Shown here in pieces: positions 8,496-18,391 of a stretch of 64,000 nt of DNA. Every line of letters starts with the position of its first letter. Position 1 is the first letter of the stretch. Below the pieces are notes generated by a model. That model searched no databases. It worked only from the letters and a program-made list of their open reading frames with translations, and was not told where the DNA came from. Origin of the DNA: Streptosporangium saharense (GTDB lineage Bacteria; Actinomycetota; Actinomycetes; Streptosporangiales; Streptosporangiaceae); contig NZ_JACHJP010000010.1 in assembly GCF_014203715.1 (NCBI RefSeq), forward strand, positions 62,001 to 126,000, given 5' to 3'. Position numbers and translations under genes: made by a program.

Positions 8496-9263
8496 TCACT
8501 CCCAGCGGAATGTCCGGGATGCGAGACCGAGGGTCAGCGCGGCCCACGCCACCAGCACGAGCACCGCCCCGAGCGGCAGCCCGGCGCCCGAGGTGAGGAC
8601 CGAGCGGAGCCCCCCGGTCAGCGCGCTGATCGGCAGCAGCCGCAGCGCGGGCTCGACCGAGTCGGGGAAGACCGAGAGCGGGAAGACGACCCCGCCGCAG
8701 CCGAGCAGGACCAGGTAGACCAGGTTGGCCCCGGCGAGCGTCGCCTCGGCGCGCAGCGTGCCCGCCATCAGCAGCCCGAGCCCGCTGAAGGCCGCGGTGC
8801 CCAGCAGGAGCAGCAGCGCCGCGGCGAACGGGGATCCCGTGGGGCTCCAGCCCAGGACGAGCGCCACCACGCACAGGATCGCGATCTGGAGGGCCTCGAC
8901 GGCGACGACCGCGAGCGTCTTGGCCAGCATCAGCCCCGTCCGCGACAGCGGGGTCGCACCGAGCCGCTTCAGCACGCCGTACCTGCGCTCGAAGCCGGTC
9001 GCGATGGCCTGCCCGGTGAAGGCCGTGGACATCACGGCGAGCGCGAGCACCCCGGGGGTGACGAAGTCGACCCGGGAACCGCCGCCGACGTTCACCAGCG
9101 GCGCGGCCGAGAAACCGACGAGCAGCAGCACCGGGATGATCAACGTCAGCAGGAGCTGCTCCCCGTTGCGGAGCGTGGCTCTGATCTCCGCCCCGGTCTG
9201 CGCGAGCACCATCCGGCTCAGCGGCGCGGCGCCGGGGGCGGGGGTGAGGTCCAGGGTGGTCAC
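8496..9263 (-). CDS. ABC-2 type exporter permease
   Basis: The 255-residue permease has six hydrophobic segments of the ABC-2 (drug/polysaccharide exporter) type, with a characteristic ERRYGVLKRLGATPLSRTGLMLAK loop between the second and third. GTG 9263 is preferred because AGGAG lies 6 nt upstream; the frame is open a little further, to 9320. The gene is in one operon with the ATPase gene upstream on the same strand. In M. tuberculosis a similar ATPase/permease set (Rv1457c/Rv1458c) sits next to ctaA and sufR; the substrate is not known. Confidence 0.9.
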   Translation of the reverse strand: MTTLDLTPAPGAAPLSRMVLAQTGAEIRATLRNGEQLLLTLIIPVLLLVGFSAAPLVNVGGGSRVDFVTPGVLALAVMSTAFTGQAIATGFERRYGVLKRLGATPLSRTGLMLAKTLAVVAVEALQIAILCVVALVLGWSPTGSPFAAALLLLLGTAAFSGLGLLMAGTLRAEATLAGANLVYLVLLGCGGVVFPLSVFPDSVEPALRLLPISALTGGLRSVLTSGAGLPLGAVLVLVAWAALTLGLASRTFRWE

Positions 9264-9306
9264 TGCGTTCTCCTGCTGGTCTGACACGGGCCGGGCTCGG
9301 GGAGGG

Positions 9307-10215
9307 TCACCGCAGCTCACGTCCCGTCAGCTCCAGGAAGACGTCCTCAAGGGTGCGGCGCTCGATGCTCAGGTCGTCGGCGGTGACCCCCTCGGCGGCG
9401 CACCAGGTCGTCACGGTGGCCAGCAGCTCGGGCACGACCTGCCCCTCGATGATGTAGTGCCCCGAGGGCGACTCCTTGGCCGCGCTTCCCGAGGGCAGCG
9501 CGGTGAGCAGCTCGTCCAGGGCGAGGCCGGGGCGGGCGCGGAAGCGCAGCTGCCGTTCTGCGCCGGTGAGCGAGGCCGGGGTGCCGTCGGCGACGACCCG
9601 GCCGCGGTCGATGATCACGACCCGGTCGGAGAGCTTCTCCGCCTCGTCCATGTGGTGGGTGGTGAGCACCACGGACACTCCGGCGGCGCGCAGGTCGCCG
9701 ACCAGCTCCCAGCAGGCGTGCCGCGCCTGCGGGTCGAGACCCGCGGTCGGCTCGTCAAGGAAGACCAGCTCGGGACGGCCGATGACGGACGCGGCCAGTG
9801 AGACGCGCTGCTGCTGGCCCCCGGACATCCTGCGGTAGGGCGTGCGGGCGTGCTCGGACAGGCCGAGCCGTTCCAGCAGGGCCGCGGGGTCGAGCGGGTG
9901 GGCGTGGAAGCGGGACATCAGGCGCAGCCACTCACCGCAGCGCGCCGCCGGGGGAACCCCTCCCGCCTGCGGCATCACCCCGACCCTGGCGCGCAGCTCG
10001 GGCCTGGACGGGTCGAGCCCGAGCACCCTGACCGTGCCGCCGTCGGCTTTGCGGAACCCCTCGCAGATCTCGATGGTCGAGGTCTTGCCCGCGCCGTTCG
10101 GCCCGAGGATGGCGGTCACGGCGCCCCGGGCCGCGCCCAGCGTGAGGCCGTCGATCGCGGTCGTGCGGCCGTATCTCTTGACCAGATCGCTGATCTCGAC
10201 GGCTGGGGATTCCAT
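9307..10215 (-). CDS. ABC exporter ATP-binding protein
   Basis: The 302-residue cytoplasmic ATPase has Walker A GPNGAGKTS, signature MSGGQQQRVSLA, Walker B LVFLDEPTAGLD and switch His in VLTTHHMDEAE. A C-terminal extension of about 90 residues is typical of DrrA-like drug-exporter ATPases. It pairs with the permease encoded 43 bp downstream. ATG 10215 is used; a GTG two codons earlier is possible and no good ribosome-binding site precedes either. The context (next to the SUF operon and ctaA) is conserved in actinobacteria, but a direct link to Fe-S or heme assembly is not shown. Confidence 0.92.
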   Translation of the reverse strand: MESPAVEISDLVKRYGRTTAIDGLTLGAARGAVTAILGPNGAGKTSTIEICEGFRKADGGTVRVLGLDPSRPELRARVGVMPQAGGVPPAARCGEWLRLMSRFHAHPLDPAALLERLGLSEHARTPYRRMSGGQQQRVSLAASVIGRPELVFLDEPTAGLDPQARHACWELVGDLRAAGVSVVLTTHHMDEAEKLSDRVVIIDRGRVVADGTPASLTGAERQLRFRARPGLALDELLTALPSGSAAKESPSGHYIIEGQVVPELLATVTTWCAAEGVTADDLSIERRTLEDVFLELTGRELR

Positions 10216-10429
10216 GGGCACGAGTTTAGGGACTCGCCGGGGCGGTCACGCTGGCGGACCTGAGCCGGGGAGCGCACCGTCGCCTCCGCGCCCGTCACGG
10301 CCATGTCCGGTCAAAGCCCGGTCAAAGGCTCGGAGCGGATCGCACCAAGGCTCTTGATCGTCTCCGGGCCCTCGCGACCACGCGTGCCACGCTGAGCCTG
10401 TCCCGAATCATGACATGAGGAGGCTCGGT

Positions 10430-11170
10430 ATGTCCGAGTGGAGTGGCCACGAACCGGGTGCCCCCTGCTGGGCTGAGCTGTCGAGCACCGACGTCACCCT
10501 GTCGGTGCGGTTCTACCGGGAGGTCTTCGGCTGGGAGGCGGTCTTCGACCCGCGTCCCGAGTCCGGCGGACGCGGCAGGTTCACCCTGGACGGCAGGGTG
10601 GTCGCGGGCGTCGGCCCAGGAGACGGACTTTCCTGCGCCTGGAACACCTACGTGGCCGTCGCCGACGCCGCTGCCGCGACCGCCAGGGCACGCGCGGCGG
10701 GAGGCGCCGTCGTCCTCGAACCCGCCCCGGTCCTCGACGAGGGGATCGCCGCGACCGTGCGGGACTCCGCGGGCGCCTGCCTCATCCTCTGGCAGGCCGT
10801 ACGGCACGCGGGGGCCGAGGTCGTGGGCGAGGCGGGCACGCTCGCGTGGAGCGAGCTGGTCACCGGGGAGACGGCAGTCCGGGAGGACTTCTTCTATCGT
10901 GCGGTCTTCGACTGGACCGTCAAGGACGCCGGAGGGTACGGGTGGTGGTGCCTGCACGGCCGCCCCGTCGCGGGCCTCACCGGGCCCGAGCCGCTGGCCC
11001 ACTGGCGGAGCTGCTTCGCGGTCTCCCGCCTCGACGCCGCGGTGGCCAGGGCGGCCGAGCTGGGCGCCCGCGTGCTGGTGCCGCCGTCGATGACGCCGCA
11101 GGGGCTCAGGGCGGTGCTCGCCGACCCGCAGTCCGCGGTCTTCGGGCTGGTCGAGGCCGCTCGCGGGTGA
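10430..11170 (+). CDS. VOC-family protein with two glyoxalase/bleomycin-resistance-like domains
   Basis: The 246-residue protein consists of two tandem VOC (betaalphabetabetabeta) modules: residues about 1-120 (begins PCWAELSSTDVTLSVRFYREVFGW) and 130-246 (AWSELVTGETAVREDFFYRAVFDW). The repeats are recognisably related to each other. Proteins of this build are often annotated as hydroxylase or 27-kDa antigen Cfp30B-like. The substrate is unknown. ATG 10430 has GAGGAGG at 10417-10423 as ribosome-binding site. It is transcribed divergently from the ABC exporter. Confidence 0.85.
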   Translation: MSEWSGHEPGAPCWAELSSTDVTLSVRFYREVFGWEAVFDPRPESGGRGRFTLDGRVVAGVGPGDGLSCAWNTYVAVADAAAATARARAAGGAVVLEPAPVLDEGIAATVRDSAGACLILWQAVRHAGAEVVGEAGTLAWSELVTGETAVREDFFYRAVFDWTVKDAGGYGWWCLHGRPVAGLTGPEPLAHWRSCFAVSRLDAAVARAAELGARVLVPPSMTPQGLRAVLADPQSAVFGLVEAARG

Positions 11171-11513
11171 GGTCCCAGGGGAAGTTCCGCTGAGCAAAGT
11201 CTTCTTTGGGGAGATTTTTCACGTCCGGGAACCGGGCGGCCCGGTCCGTGAGGGACCGGCATGACCGCGACCGTCACAGGGACGGATGGGGTGCCGCCCG
11301 CCGTACGGGACGAAAGGCTGTCTCCGATCGGTGCGAGACAGGAGATACGAGGACATACCGGTCGTACGACGCTCTTCTATGGCTTGCCGCGTGCGCGAGC
11401 CCCCGGATGACGTTTCCGCAGCTTAGGTAAGGCTTACCTGCGTGATAAATCGCATTCTCCGCAAGCCGGACGACGGTTTGTAAGCGGGGAAGCAATTACG
11501 GCACACTGATGTT
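11171..11513 (+). other. sufR upstream region
   Basis: I see no convincing gene. Short open frames on both strands have no ribosome-binding site and no codon bias. The region becomes more AT-rich towards sufR and contains the iron box at 11423-11441. Confidence 0.5.
11423..11441 (+). promoter_or_regulatory. DtxR/IdeR/DmdR-type iron box upstream of sufR
   Basis: The 19-bp sequence TTAGGTAAGGCTTACCTGC contains a perfect 7-1-7 palindrome (AGGTAAG, G, CTTACCT) and agrees closely with the actinobacterial iron box (TTAGGTTAGGCTNNCCTAA). It lies 72 bp upstream of the sufR start. This would let an iron-dependent DtxR-family repressor act on the SUF operon in addition to SufR itself. Confidence 0.8.
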
Positions 11514-12319
11514 GTGAAATACGTGGCCAAGATGTCAGGCACGGATGAGACCGCCCCCGCGCGGCTCTCAGGCGTGTCCGCCGAGCGCAGCACGCGAGCG
11601 CGTGTCGCCCGGCTCATCCTGGAGCACGGACCGATCACCGCCGCCGCCCTCGGCGAGCGGCTCGGCCTCACCCCCGCCGCGGTCCGCCGCCATCTGGACG
11701 CGCTGCTCGCCGACGGGATGATCGAGCACCGTACGGCGCGCCCCCGAGGCCAGCGCGGAAGAGGACGGCCGGCGAAGCTGTTCGCCATAACCGACGCGGG
11801 CCGCAGCGCCTTCGAGCACGCCTACGACGGGCTCGCGGGCAACGCGCTGCGCTTCCTGGCCGAGCGGGCGGGCGAGGGGGCCGTCGCCGAGTTCGCCAGA
11901 TCACAGGTGGCGGGCCTGGTCCGGCGCCTGCGCCACGAGCTGCGTGACGTCCCCGCCGACCAGCGGGTGCGTTTCCTGGCCGAGGCCCTGTCCGCCGACG
12001 GCTACGCGGCCTCGGCGAGCAAGGCGAGCCTCGGCGGTGAGCAACTGTGTCAGCACCACTGTCCGGTGGCGCACGTCGCCGCCGAGTTCCCTCAGCTCTG
12101 CGAGGCGGAGACGGAGGCTTTCGCGCAGATCCTCGGCACTCCCGTGCAGAGGCTGGCGACCATCGCCCACGGCGACGGGGTGTGCACCACCCACGTGAGT
12201 CCCCGCAGAGGGGACGGCCGGACCCGTGACGACCGCGTGGCAGGCGCGGCGACGGATCCGCGGGATGACGCCCCGGCAACCCATGAAGTGATCGACGAAA
12301 CGAGCAAGGAGACCGGAAG

Positions 12320-12323
<4 letters not shown>
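11514..12323 (+). CDS. sufR: SufR, iron-sulfur cluster-sensing repressor of the SUF operon
   Basis: The 269-residue protein has an N-terminal winged helix ([24 protein letters not shown]) and a C-terminal sensor with the SufR cysteines: C179, C183, C196 and C224 (CQHHCP, LCEAE, GVCTTH). In cyanobacteria and mycobacteria SufR binds a [4Fe-4S] cluster and represses the suf operon when cluster supply is sufficient. GTG 11514 is the first start; GTG 11523 and ATG 11532 are alternatives, and no good ribosome-binding site is seen. A tail of about 40 charged residues follows the last Cys. The stop overlaps the sufB GTG by 4 nt. Confidence 0.93.
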
Positions 12324-13731
<1,408 letters not shown>

Positions 13732-13732
<1 letters not shown>

Positions 13733-14862
13733 TGGGTCTCGAAACAGCCTCTCAGACGAAGCCCCTGTCGACCCTCCACGAGAAGGCCTCCTTCGACGTC
13801 GCGGACTTCCCCGTTCCGACGGGCCGCGAGGAGGAGTGGCGCTTCACGCCGCTGTCGCGTCTGAAGGGCCTGCACACCGGCGCCGCCGCCTCGGGTGGCG
13901 TCGTGGTCAGGGTCGATGCCGCGCCCGAGGTCACGGTCGAGACCGTGGGCCGTGACGACGAGCGGCTCGGCAGGGCCTACGTGCCCGCCGACCGGGTCAG
14001 CGCCCAGGCCTACAGCTCCTTCGAGAAGGCGACCGTCATCACCGTGCCGCGCGAGGCGGTCGCCTCCGCCCCGACCGTCGTCACCGTGACCGGTTCCGGC
14101 GACGGCGCCGCCTACGGCCACACCCTGGTCAGGCTGGAGCCGATGGCCGAGGCCGTCGTCGTCCTGGAGCACCAGGGCAGCGCGGTCTACGCCGACAACG
14201 TCGAGTTCGTCGTCGGTGAGGGCGCCACGCTCAAGGTCGTCAGCCTGCAGGAGTGGGACGACGACGCCGTCCACGTCTCGCACCACCACGCCCTGCTCGC
14301 CAAGGACGCGACCTTCCGCAGCTTCGTGGTCACCCTCGGCGGCGATCTGGTACGGCTCTCGCCCTCGGTCTCCTACGAGGGACCGGGCGGGGACGCCGAC
14401 CTGACCGGCCTGTACTTCGTGGACGCGGGCCAGCACCTTGAGCACCGCCTGCTGGTCGACCACTCCACGCCCAACTGCAGGAGCAACGTCGTCTACAAGG
14501 GCGCGCTGCAGGGTGAGGACGCGCACGCCGTGTGGATCGGCGACGTGATCATCCGGGTCGAGGCGGAGGGCACCGACACCTACGAGCTCAACCGCAACCT
14601 CCTGCTCACCGACGGCGCCCGCGCCGACTCGGTGCCGAACCTGGAGATCCTCACCGGGGAGGTCGCGGGAGCGGGCCACGCCAGCGCCTCAGGCCGTCTC
14701 GACGACGAGCACATCTTCTACCTCCAGGCCCGTGGCATCCCGTTCGAGGAGGCCCGCCGCCTGGTCATCAGGGGCTTCTTCAAGCAGCTCCTGGAGAAGA
14801 TCGAGCTCGACGAGTTGCGTCAGCGGGTGTTCGCCAAGGTCGAGGCGGAGCTGGAGAAGTGA
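13732..14862 (+). CDS. sufD: SufD, Fe-S assembly complex subunit
   Basis: The 376-residue protein is the SufD partner of SufB, with the beta-helical core and the C-terminal FYLQARGIPFEEARRLVIRGFF helix region shared with SufB ([21 protein letters not shown]). It has the N-terminal EEEWRFTPL motif common in SufD. It helps iron acquisition and completes the SufBC2D scaffold. The ATG overlaps the sufB stop by one base and its stop overlaps the next GTG. Confidence 0.96.
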
Positions 14863-15176
14863 CGTTCGAGAAGGTCTGCAAGATCACCGACATCCCGGAC
14901 GACGGGGTGATCGGCGTCGAGGTCGAGGAGACCCCCGTCGCCCTGGTCCGCAGGGGCGCCGAGGTCTACGCCCTGCACGACGTGTGCTCACACGCCGAGG
15001 TGAGGCTCAGCGAGGGCGAGGTCTACGACGGCACCCTTGAGTGCTGGCTGCACGGCTCGTGCTTCGACCTGCGTTCCGGCAAGCCAACCGGGCCTCCCGC
15101 CTCCAAGCCCGTCCCCGTCTACCAAGTGAAGATCGACGGCGATGACGTCCTCGTCTCGCTCTCGAAGGAGTCGTAA
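14859..15176 (+). CDS. Rieske-type [2Fe-2S] ferredoxin of the SUF operon
   Basis: The 105-residue protein is a soluble, non-heme Rieske ferredoxin. The cluster ligands are C43 and H45 (CSH) and C62 and H65 (CWLH), with the usual spacing. Such a gene sits between sufD and sufC in many actinobacterial SUF operons, though not in M. tuberculosis; an electron-transfer role in cluster assembly is likely but not proven. GTG 14859 overlaps the sufD stop by 4 nt. Confidence 0.93.
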   Translation: MTFEKVCKITDIPDDGVIGVEVEETPVALVRRGAEVYALHDVCSHAEVRLSEGEVYDGTLECWLHGSCFDLRSGKPTGPPASKPVPVYQVKIDGDDVLVSLSKES

Positions 15177-15178
15177 CA

Positions 15179-15952
15179 GTGTCTGATTCGAGCCGAGTCC
15201 GCCCGGGTTCCACCCTTGAGATCCGTGACCTGCATGTCGCGGTCGACGACAAGGAGATCCTGCGCGGGGTCAACCTCACCGTGCGGGCGGGCGAGACCCA
15301 CGCCATCATGGGCCCCAACGGTTCGGGCAAGTCCACGCTCGCCTACGCGATCGCCGGCCACCCGAAGTACACAGTCACCGGCGGGCAGGTCCTGCTCGAC
15401 GGCGTCGACCTGCTGGAGCTGTCGGTCGACGAGCGCGCCCGCGCCGGACTGTTCCTGGCCATGCAGTACCCCGTCGAGGTCCCCGGGGTCAGCGTCTCCA
15501 ACTTCCTGCGCTCGGCCGTCACCGCCGTGCGCGGCGAGGCGCCGAAGCTCCGCGAGTTCGCCAAGGACCTCAAGTCCGGGATGGACGCGCTGTCCATCGA
15601 CGCCGCCTTCGCCCAGCGCAACCTGAACGAGGGCTTCTCCGGCGGCGAGAAGAAGCGCCACGAGATCCTCCAGCTTGAGCTGCTCAAGCCGAAGATCGCC
15701 GTCCTCGACGAGACCGACTCCGGTCTCGACGTCGACGCGCTGCGGGTGGTCTCCGAGGGCATCAACCGCTTCCGCTCAACCGGCGAGACCGGCGTGCTGC
15801 TCATCACCCACTACACCCGCATCCTGCGCTACGTGAAGCCGGACTTCGTCCACGTCTTCGCGGGCGGCCGCATCGTCGAGCAGGGTGGCCCCGAGCTGGC
15901 CGACAAGCTGGAGGCCGAGGGCTACGAGGCGTACGTGAAGGCCTCCGCCTGA
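15179..15952 (+). CDS. sufC: SufC, ABC-type ATPase of Fe-S assembly
   Basis: The 257-residue cytoplasmic ATPase has Walker [10 protein letters not shown], signature [13 protein letters not shown], Walker [14 protein letters not shown] and switch His in [10 protein letters not shown]. The ETDSGLD Walker B/D-loop variant is diagnostic for SufC as opposed to transport ATPases. It powers conformational change in the SufB-SufD scaffold. GTG 15179 lies 2 nt after the Rieske gene stop; the stop overlaps the sufS ATG by one base. Confidence 0.97.
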   Translation: MSDSSRVRPGSTLEIRDLHVAVDDKEILRGVNLTVRAGETHAIMGPNGSGKSTLAYAIAGHPKYTVTGGQVLLDGVDLLELSVDERARAGLFLAMQYPVEVPGVSVSNFLRSAVTAVRGEAPKLREFAKDLKSGMDALSIDAAFAQRNLNEGFSGGEKKRHEILQLELLKPKIAVLDETDSGLDVDALRVVSEGINRFRSTGETGVLLITHYTRILRYVKPDFVHVFAGGRIVEQGGPELADKLEAEGYEAYVKASA

Positions 15953-17211
15953 TGGAAACCGGATTCGACGTGGAGAGGATCAGGAAGGACTTTCCCGCCC
16001 TCTCCCGCGAGCTGCCCGGCGGCAGGCCGCTGGTCTATCTCGACTCGGCCAACTCCTCGCAGAAGCCGACGCAGGTCATCGAGACCATGCGTGAGCACTT
16101 CACGACGCACTACGCCAACGTCGGCCGCGCCATGCACGTGCTCGGCGCGGAGTCGACCGAGGCCTACGAGGGCGCCCGCGACAAGGTCGCCGCCTTCGTC
16201 GGGGCGCCGAGCCGTGACGAGATCGTCTTCACCAAGAACGCCTCCGAGGCGCTCAACCTGGTCGCCTACGCCTTCGGCAACCCGGCGGGCGACGACCCCA
16301 GGTTCAGGATCGGCCCCGGCGACGAGGTCGTCATCTCCGAGATGGAGCACCACTCCAACATCGTGCCCTGGCAGCTGCTCGCGCAGCGCACCGGCGTCAC
16401 GCTGCGGTGGTTCTCCGTCACCGACGAGGGCCGCCTGGACCTGTCGAACCTCGACGAGCTCGTCACCGAGCGCACGAAGATCGTCTCCATCGCGCACCAG
16501 TCCAACGTGCTCGGCACGGTCAACCCGGTCGATCGCGTGGTCGCCAGGGCCCGCGAGGTCGGCGCGCTGACGATGCTCGACGCCTCCCAGTCGGTGCCCC
16601 ACCGGCCGGTCGACGTCACCGAGCTCGGCGTCGACTTCCTCGCCTTCACCGGCCACAAGGCCGTCGGCCCCTCGGGGATCGGCGTGCTGTGGGCGCGCGG
16701 CGAGCTGCTTGAGGCCATGCCGCCGTTCCTGGGTGGCGGGGAGATGATCGAGGCGGTCTGGATGGACCACTCGACCTACGCCCCCGCGCCGCACAAGTTC
16801 GAGGCGGGCACCCCGCCCATCGTCGAGGCCATCGGTCTCGGCGCGGCGCTCGACTACCTGTCGGCGGTCGGACTGGACGCCGTGGCCCAGCACGAGCGCG
16901 AGCTGACCGGCTACGCCCTGGAGGCCCTGCGGGAGATCGAGGGGCTGCGGGTCATCGGCCCGGAGAACCTCGATGAGCGCGGCGGGGTGGTCTCCTTCAC
17001 CCTGGAGGGGATTCACCCGCACGACGTCGGGCAGATCCTCGACGACAACTTCGGGGTGGCCGTGCGGGTCGGGCACCACTGCGCCCGTCCGCTGCACCTG
17101 AGGTTCGGGATTCCCGCGACGACGCGGGCCTCCTTCTATCTTTACAACACCCCGGCCGAGATCGACGCCCTGGTCCGCGGCCTCCACCACGTGCGGAAGG
17201 TGTTCGCCTAG
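15952..17211 (+). CDS. sufS: SufS, group II cysteine desulfurase
   Basis: The 419-residue PLP enzyme mobilises sulfur from cysteine as a protein persulfide. The PLP Lys is K236 in FTGHKAVGPSG and the catalytic Cys is C377 in RVGHHCARPLH, the group II (SufS/CsdA) pattern that depends on a sulfur acceptor such as SufU. That acceptor is encoded immediately downstream. The protein is of normal family length. Confidence 0.97.
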   Translation: METGFDVERIRKDFPALSRELPGGRPLVYLDSANSSQKPTQVIETMREHFTTHYANVGRAMHVLGAESTEAYEGARDKVAAFVGAPSRDEIVFTKNASEALNLVAYAFGNPAGDDPRFRIGPGDEVVISEMEHHSNIVPWQLLAQRTGVTLRWFSVTDEGRLDLSNLDELVTERTKIVSIAHQSNVLGTVNPVDRVVARAREVGALTMLDASQSVPHRPVDVTELGVDFLAFTGHKAVGPSGIGVLWARGELLEAMPPFLGGGEMIEAVWMDHSTYAPAPHKFEAGTPPIVEAIGLGAALDYLSAVGLDAVAQHERELTGYALEALREIEGLRVIGPENLDERGGVVSFTLEGIHPHDVGQILDDNFGVAVRVGHHCARPLHLRFGIPATTRASFYLYNTPAEIDALVRGLHHVRKVFA

Positions 17212-17230
17212 CCATGCCGGAGCAGCCCAG

Positions 17231-17668
17231 ATGATCGCCGAGTCCATGTACCAGGAGCTGATCCTGGAGCACTACAAGCATCCCCAGGGGCGGGGACTCC
17301 GAGACCCGTACGACTCCGAGGTTCACCACGTGAACCCGACGTGCGGCGACGAGATCACCATGCGCGTGAAACTGGGCGACGGCGGCAAGGTCGAGGACGT
17401 GTCCTACGACGGCCAGGGGTGTTCGATCAGCCAGGCGGCGGCCTCGGTGCTGTACGAGCTGGCCACGGGTTCGACGGTCGAGGACAGCCTCGCCGTCGTC
17501 GAGGAGTTCACCCGGCTCATGCAGAGCAGGGGACAGGTCGAGGCGGACGAGGACGTTCTTGGCGACGCGGTGGCCTTCGCCGGGGTCGCCAAGTTCCCCG
17601 CGCGCGTCAAGTGCGCGCTCCTCGCCTGGATGGCCTACAAGGACGCGGTTGTGAGGAGTACGGAATGA
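17231..17668 (+). CDS. sufU: SufU, zinc-dependent sulfur acceptor
   Basis: The 145-residue protein is SufU, which takes persulfide sulfur from SufS through a Zn-ligand exchange. The expected ligands are present: C38 and D40 (NPTCGDE), C64 (GQGCSIS) and C128 (ARVKCALLAW). The insertion that separates SufU from IscU is present (residues about 85-110). ATG 17231 has GGAG 8 nt upstream. The stop overlaps the next ATG by 4 nt. Confidence 0.95.
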   Translation: MIAESMYQELILEHYKHPQGRGLRDPYDSEVHHVNPTCGDEITMRVKLGDGGKVEDVSYDGQGCSISQAAASVLYELATGSTVEDSLAVVEEFTRLMQSRGQVEADEDVLGDAVAFAGVAKFPARVKCALLAWMAYKDAVVRSTE

Positions 17669-18030
17669 GCAAGCCTGTTGAGACGCCGACCTCGGCGTAC
17701 GACGGGGAGACCACCCTTGAGGAGGTCATGGAGGCCCTCAAGGACGTGGTCGACCCCGAGCTCGGCATCAACGTCGTCGATCTCGGCCTGATCTACGGGA
17801 TCAACCTGGACGAGACCGAGGCGGGCGGCGCGCCGATCGCCACCATCGACATGACGCTGACCAGCGCGGCCTGCCCGCTGACCGACGTCATCGAGGACCA
17901 GGCGCACTCCGCCCTGGACGGCATGGTCTCCGACGTGAAGATCAACTGGGTCTGGCTCCCGCCGTGGGGTCCCGACAAGATCACCGACGAGGGGCGTGAC
18001 CAGCTGCGCATGCTCGGTTTCAACGTCTGA
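17665..18030 (+). CDS. sufT: SufT, MIP18/DUF59-family Fe-S carrier
   Basis: The 121-residue DUF59 protein has the signature DPELGINVVDLGLIYG and the cysteine motif TSAACPLTDVI. SufT proteins support Fe-S cluster maturation, probably as carriers. It is the last gene of the operon, overlaps sufU by 4 nt, and is followed by a strong hairpin terminator. Confidence 0.94.
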   Translation: MSKPVETPTSAYDGETTLEEVMEALKDVVDPELGINVVDLGLIYGINLDETEAGGAPIATIDMTLTSAACPLTDVIEDQAHSALDGMVSDVKINWVWLPPWGPDKITDEGRDQLRMLGFNV

Positions 18031-18042
18031 CCCACGTCTCCG

Positions 18043-18078
18043 GTACGGCTCGCGCCCGAAAACGGGTGCGGGCCGTAC
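18043..18078 (+). terminator. Hairpin terminator of the SUF operon
   Basis: A 16-bp stem (18043-18058 with 18063-18078, two G-T wobbles) closes a 4-base AAAA loop. It starts 13 bp after the sufT stop. There is no U-tract, as is common in actinobacteria. Confidence 0.85.
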
Positions 18079-18391
18079 AAGAATGTGTGAGAGAATGCCC
18101 AGGCCGGGAAGAAAGGCCTGGCTGCGGAGCGTTGACTTCGTGACGGACAAGCGTCGGCCCGTGCCGTACGCCCCGGCCGGACCTGGCACTGCGAACGCCG
18201 GGTATGCTTGATCGTGGTTTGACTGCGTGCGGGTATGATTGACCCGTTTCGTGCGGTGCGCCTCGACTTGCACCGCACCACCGCCCCCACAGTGGGCGTA
18301 GATCGAGCGTGACCTCAGGTCACGCGTTCCAGGCTCGTCCTTTCGCAGAAGTGACGTGCCCCCGTCCTTCTATCGAAAGGCACGAATCTTC
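18079..18391 (+). other. Long upstream region of the DEAD-box helicase gene
   Basis: No gene is recognised. Two TATGNT hexamers (TATGCT at 18203-18208 and TATGAT at 18234-18239) could be -10 elements; an mRNA from there would have a 150-190 nt leader. A GTGACCT/AGGTCAC inverted repeat lies at about 18309-18323. Long leaders with structure-dependent control are common for DEAD-box helicase genes, but nothing specific was identified. Confidence 0.35.

Noticed and set aside
11206-11430. 74-codon open frame between the VOC gene and sufR
   Set aside because: No ribosome-binding site, Arg/His-rich composition, and its end overlaps the iron box.
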